DNA of 64,000 bases from Pseudomonadota bacterium. GTDB taxonomy: Bacteria; Desulfobacterota; Desulfobulbia; Desulfobulbales; JAGXFP01. The stretch spans positions 1-64,000 of the forward strand of contig JAHJIQ010000047.1 of the NCBI GenBank assembly GCA_018823285.1. The letters are read 5' to 3'. The number at the start of each line of letters is the position of its first letter. Position 1 is the stretch's first letter. Shown piece after piece: positions 62,604-64,000 of this stretch. The translations under genes and the position numbers were made by a program. Below the pieces are notes generated by a model, which had not been told where the DNA came from, ran no database searches, and saw only the letters and a program-made list of their open reading frames with translations.

Positions 62604-64000
62604 ATGGATTTTCCTTTGATTAAATCTTTTGCGCGGCTTACTCCGGCACCGCGTGCTTTTCTTTTCTTTTCGCTCGTCAACCTTGCTTCATGGCAATGTG
62701 TTGTCGGCCAGGTGCTGATTCTCTTTGCCCGATCCCTGGAGATGCCGGCAGACCTTGTCGGCCTGCTGATTTCTTTTATTCCGGTTTCCATGCTCCTGGT
62801 GGTGATGAGTATTCCCGCGGTTGAATTGTTCGGTCCGAAAAAACTGCTGATTACGTGCTGGCTGCTGCGTAACCTTCTCATTTCAACGGTGTTTTTTATT
62901 CCTGCGGTCACTTTGCATTACGGACAGCAAGCGGCGTGGGTGGTGCTGTTGCTGGCAGTTCTTACCTTTTCCCTGGTCAGGGCTTTCGGCGTAGGTGCCT
63001 GGTATCCATGGCTTCACGAGATTGTTCCCCGGGAGAATTTTGCCGATTATTTCAACTCCGAAACGATCCTGGTGCAGGGTGCCAACATTCTGCTGGCGGT
63101 CCTGATCTCATGGATTCTGGCGCATTTCGGCGGAATCTCCTCTTTTTTCATGGTGTATGGGATCGGAGTTGCGACCGGCTTTGTCAGCGTCGGCATGCTT
63201 TTATTGATGCCCGGCGGTCGGCAGAGTCCGAAACTGGCCGGGGATGAACGGCGATATGATTCCTTCTACAAGGCGTTCGGTGACAAACCATACCGTCATT
63301 TTATCATCGTGATCTCCCTTGCCCTCTCTTCACTCATGTGGGTGGGAAGTTCTTCCGTCATGTACCTCCGGGATATCATGCTTTTTACCGACGGTACGAT
63401 TATGCTGATCACGGCGCTTGGCGGCATTGCCGTCGCCCTGAGTGTCAGTTCCTGGTCCAGTCGGGCCGAAAGGAAAGGCGGTAACCGGGTCATGGCCGGA
63501 ATGTTGCTCCTGCACGCGGTCGCAACCATCCTCTGGTTCTTTCTCATTCCCGGCAGCCGATTTGGTTTTATCCTTGCCGTGCTCGCCATGGTCGGCAGCA
63601 TGGTTTTCAGTATCAGCCTGTCGACGGTGGCGGCCCGGACCATGCTCGGTCTGGTGAAAAATGAAGGCCGCACCGGTTACACCTCCCTGTGGATTTTAGG
63701 TGTTTCCCTGGCCAACGGCATTCCGCCGATTCTCGCGGGACAGCTGATTGATCATGCGGGCATCCTTGGCTTTCGCATCTGTTTTGCGATTTCCATTTTT
63801 CTGGGTGTTGCGGTCTCGCTCCTGCTGAATTATCTACCGGAAGAGGGACCTCTGCCGGATCTTCCCTATCCGGAGGCCCTGGCAAGACCCCTGCAACCGG
63901 TTCGCTGGATGGGCCGTCTGGCCTGGATTTCACTCGGCTTCGGCAATCGAAGTGAAGCGGAACACGGCAAAACGGCACAGAACGAAAATGTCAGAGAGTA
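62604..64000 (+). CDS. MFS transporter (right end at or just past the window edge)
   Basis: The frame is open from the ATG at 62604 (MDFPLIKSFARLTP) to the window edge, about 465 residues. GGTGAG lies 8 bases before the ATG. It has about twelve hydrophobic segments (VNLASWQCVVGQVLILFARSL, LLISFIPVSMLLVVMS, LLAVLTFSLVRAFGVGAW, LILISLALSSLMWVGSSS-like, LLGVSLANGIPPILAGQLI-like) in the MFS pattern, and a central loop (GGRQSPKLAGDERRYDSFY). The last codon is cut: the edge bases TA could be a stop or Tyr. The C-terminal part is polar, so the end is near. The substrate cannot be told. Confidence 0.85.
   Translation, partial: MDFPLIKSFARLTPAPRAFLFFSLVNLASWQCVVGQVLILFARSLEMPADLVGLLISFIPVSMLLVVMSIPAVELFGPKKLLITCWLLRNLLISTVFFIPAVTLHYGQQAAWVVLLLAVLTFSLVRAFGVGAWYPWLHEIVPRENFADYFNSETILVQGANILLAVLISWILAHFGGISSFFMVYGIGVATGFVSVGMLLLMPGGRQSPKLAGDERRYDSFYKAFGDKPYRHFIIVISLALSSLMWVGSSSVMYLRDIMLFTDGTIMLITALGGIAVALSVSSWSSRAERKGGNRVMAGMLLLHAVATILWFFLIPGSRFGFILAVLAMVGSMVFSISLSTVAARTMLGLVKNEGRTGYTSLWILGVSLANGIPPILAGQLIDHAGILGFRICFAISIFLGVAVSLLLNYLPEEGPLPDLPYPEALARPLQPVRWMGRLAWISLGFGNRSEAEHGKTAQNENVRE

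Noticed and set aside
62570..62911. 113-residue frame on the minus strand
   Set aside because: Antisense to the MFS transporter, whose frame is open to the window edge.

Overview
The window looks like a chromosomal segment of a Gram-negative anaerobe, most likely a member of the Desulfobacterota (Desulfobulbales-like). This is inferred from gene content and style: hexaheme and tetraheme c-type cytochromes, a Mn-dependent family II pyrophosphatase, an LptE outer-membrane lipoprotein, many phosphorelay and Ser/Thr-kinase proteins, and a probable selenocysteine-containing cytochrome. No rRNA is present, so the placement is tentative. It is mostly a housekeeping and signalling region with little recent mobile DNA.

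Layout, left to right. 1-5 kb: a heptamer tandem repeat and a very large MshQ-like secreted protein (minus strand). 5-16.5 kb (minus strand): a tRNA-dihydrouridine synthase; leuS-lptE-tkt; dnaB; the rpsF-rpsR-DUF2232-rplI operon with its S6:S18 leader; and mazG. 16.5-24.8 kb: an AP2-like small protein with a structured leader, a Gph-like HAD phosphatase, a response regulator, ppaC (plus), then rarA followed by an UshA-like tetraheme cytochrome that reads through an in-frame TGA, and an M23 peptidase/bactofilin pair. 25-29.3 kb: an FHA / Ser-Thr kinase-WD40 / PP2C phosphatase module. 29.8-33 kb: an HDOD protein and a BepA-like M48 protease. 33.2-36 kb: recN plus a PP-loop/NFACT-R protein. 36-42.4 kb: response regulators, a hybrid kinase, a GGDEF/EAL protein, a frameshifted hydrolase/kinase chimera and an NtrC-type regulator. 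42.6-47.3 kb: tRNA-Thr(CGT), an ACT protein, a second membrane Ser/Thr kinase, a MORN protein, a 3D-domain lipoprotein and a DUF493 protein. 47.4-50.3 kb: divergent copper chaperone and CopA. 50.5-53.8 kb: two paralogous hexaheme cytochromes, a small secreted protein and a formylglycine-enzyme-like protein. 54-60 kb: rho, rpmE, prfA, prmC, murA. 60-64 kb: a PAS sensor kinase, a small hypothetical and an MFS transporter cut by the window edge.

The most notable observations are: (1) a candidate selenoprotein, in which a TGA replaces the expected Cys of a CGC-type motif and is followed, at the same spacing as in E. coli fdhF, by a hairpin with a GGUCU loop; (2) a palindromic element present three times, twice read in the same frame inside proteins (a response-regulator linker and the RecN C-terminus); (3) a mosaic family of seven interspersed palindromic elements with ATTGAA/TTCAAT ends, one of which exactly fills the space between two stop codons; (4) a decayed gene joining an alpha/beta-hydrolase start to a hybrid histidine kinase remnant.

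All functional calls rest on recognition of motifs and family resemblance by eye; no database search was run.
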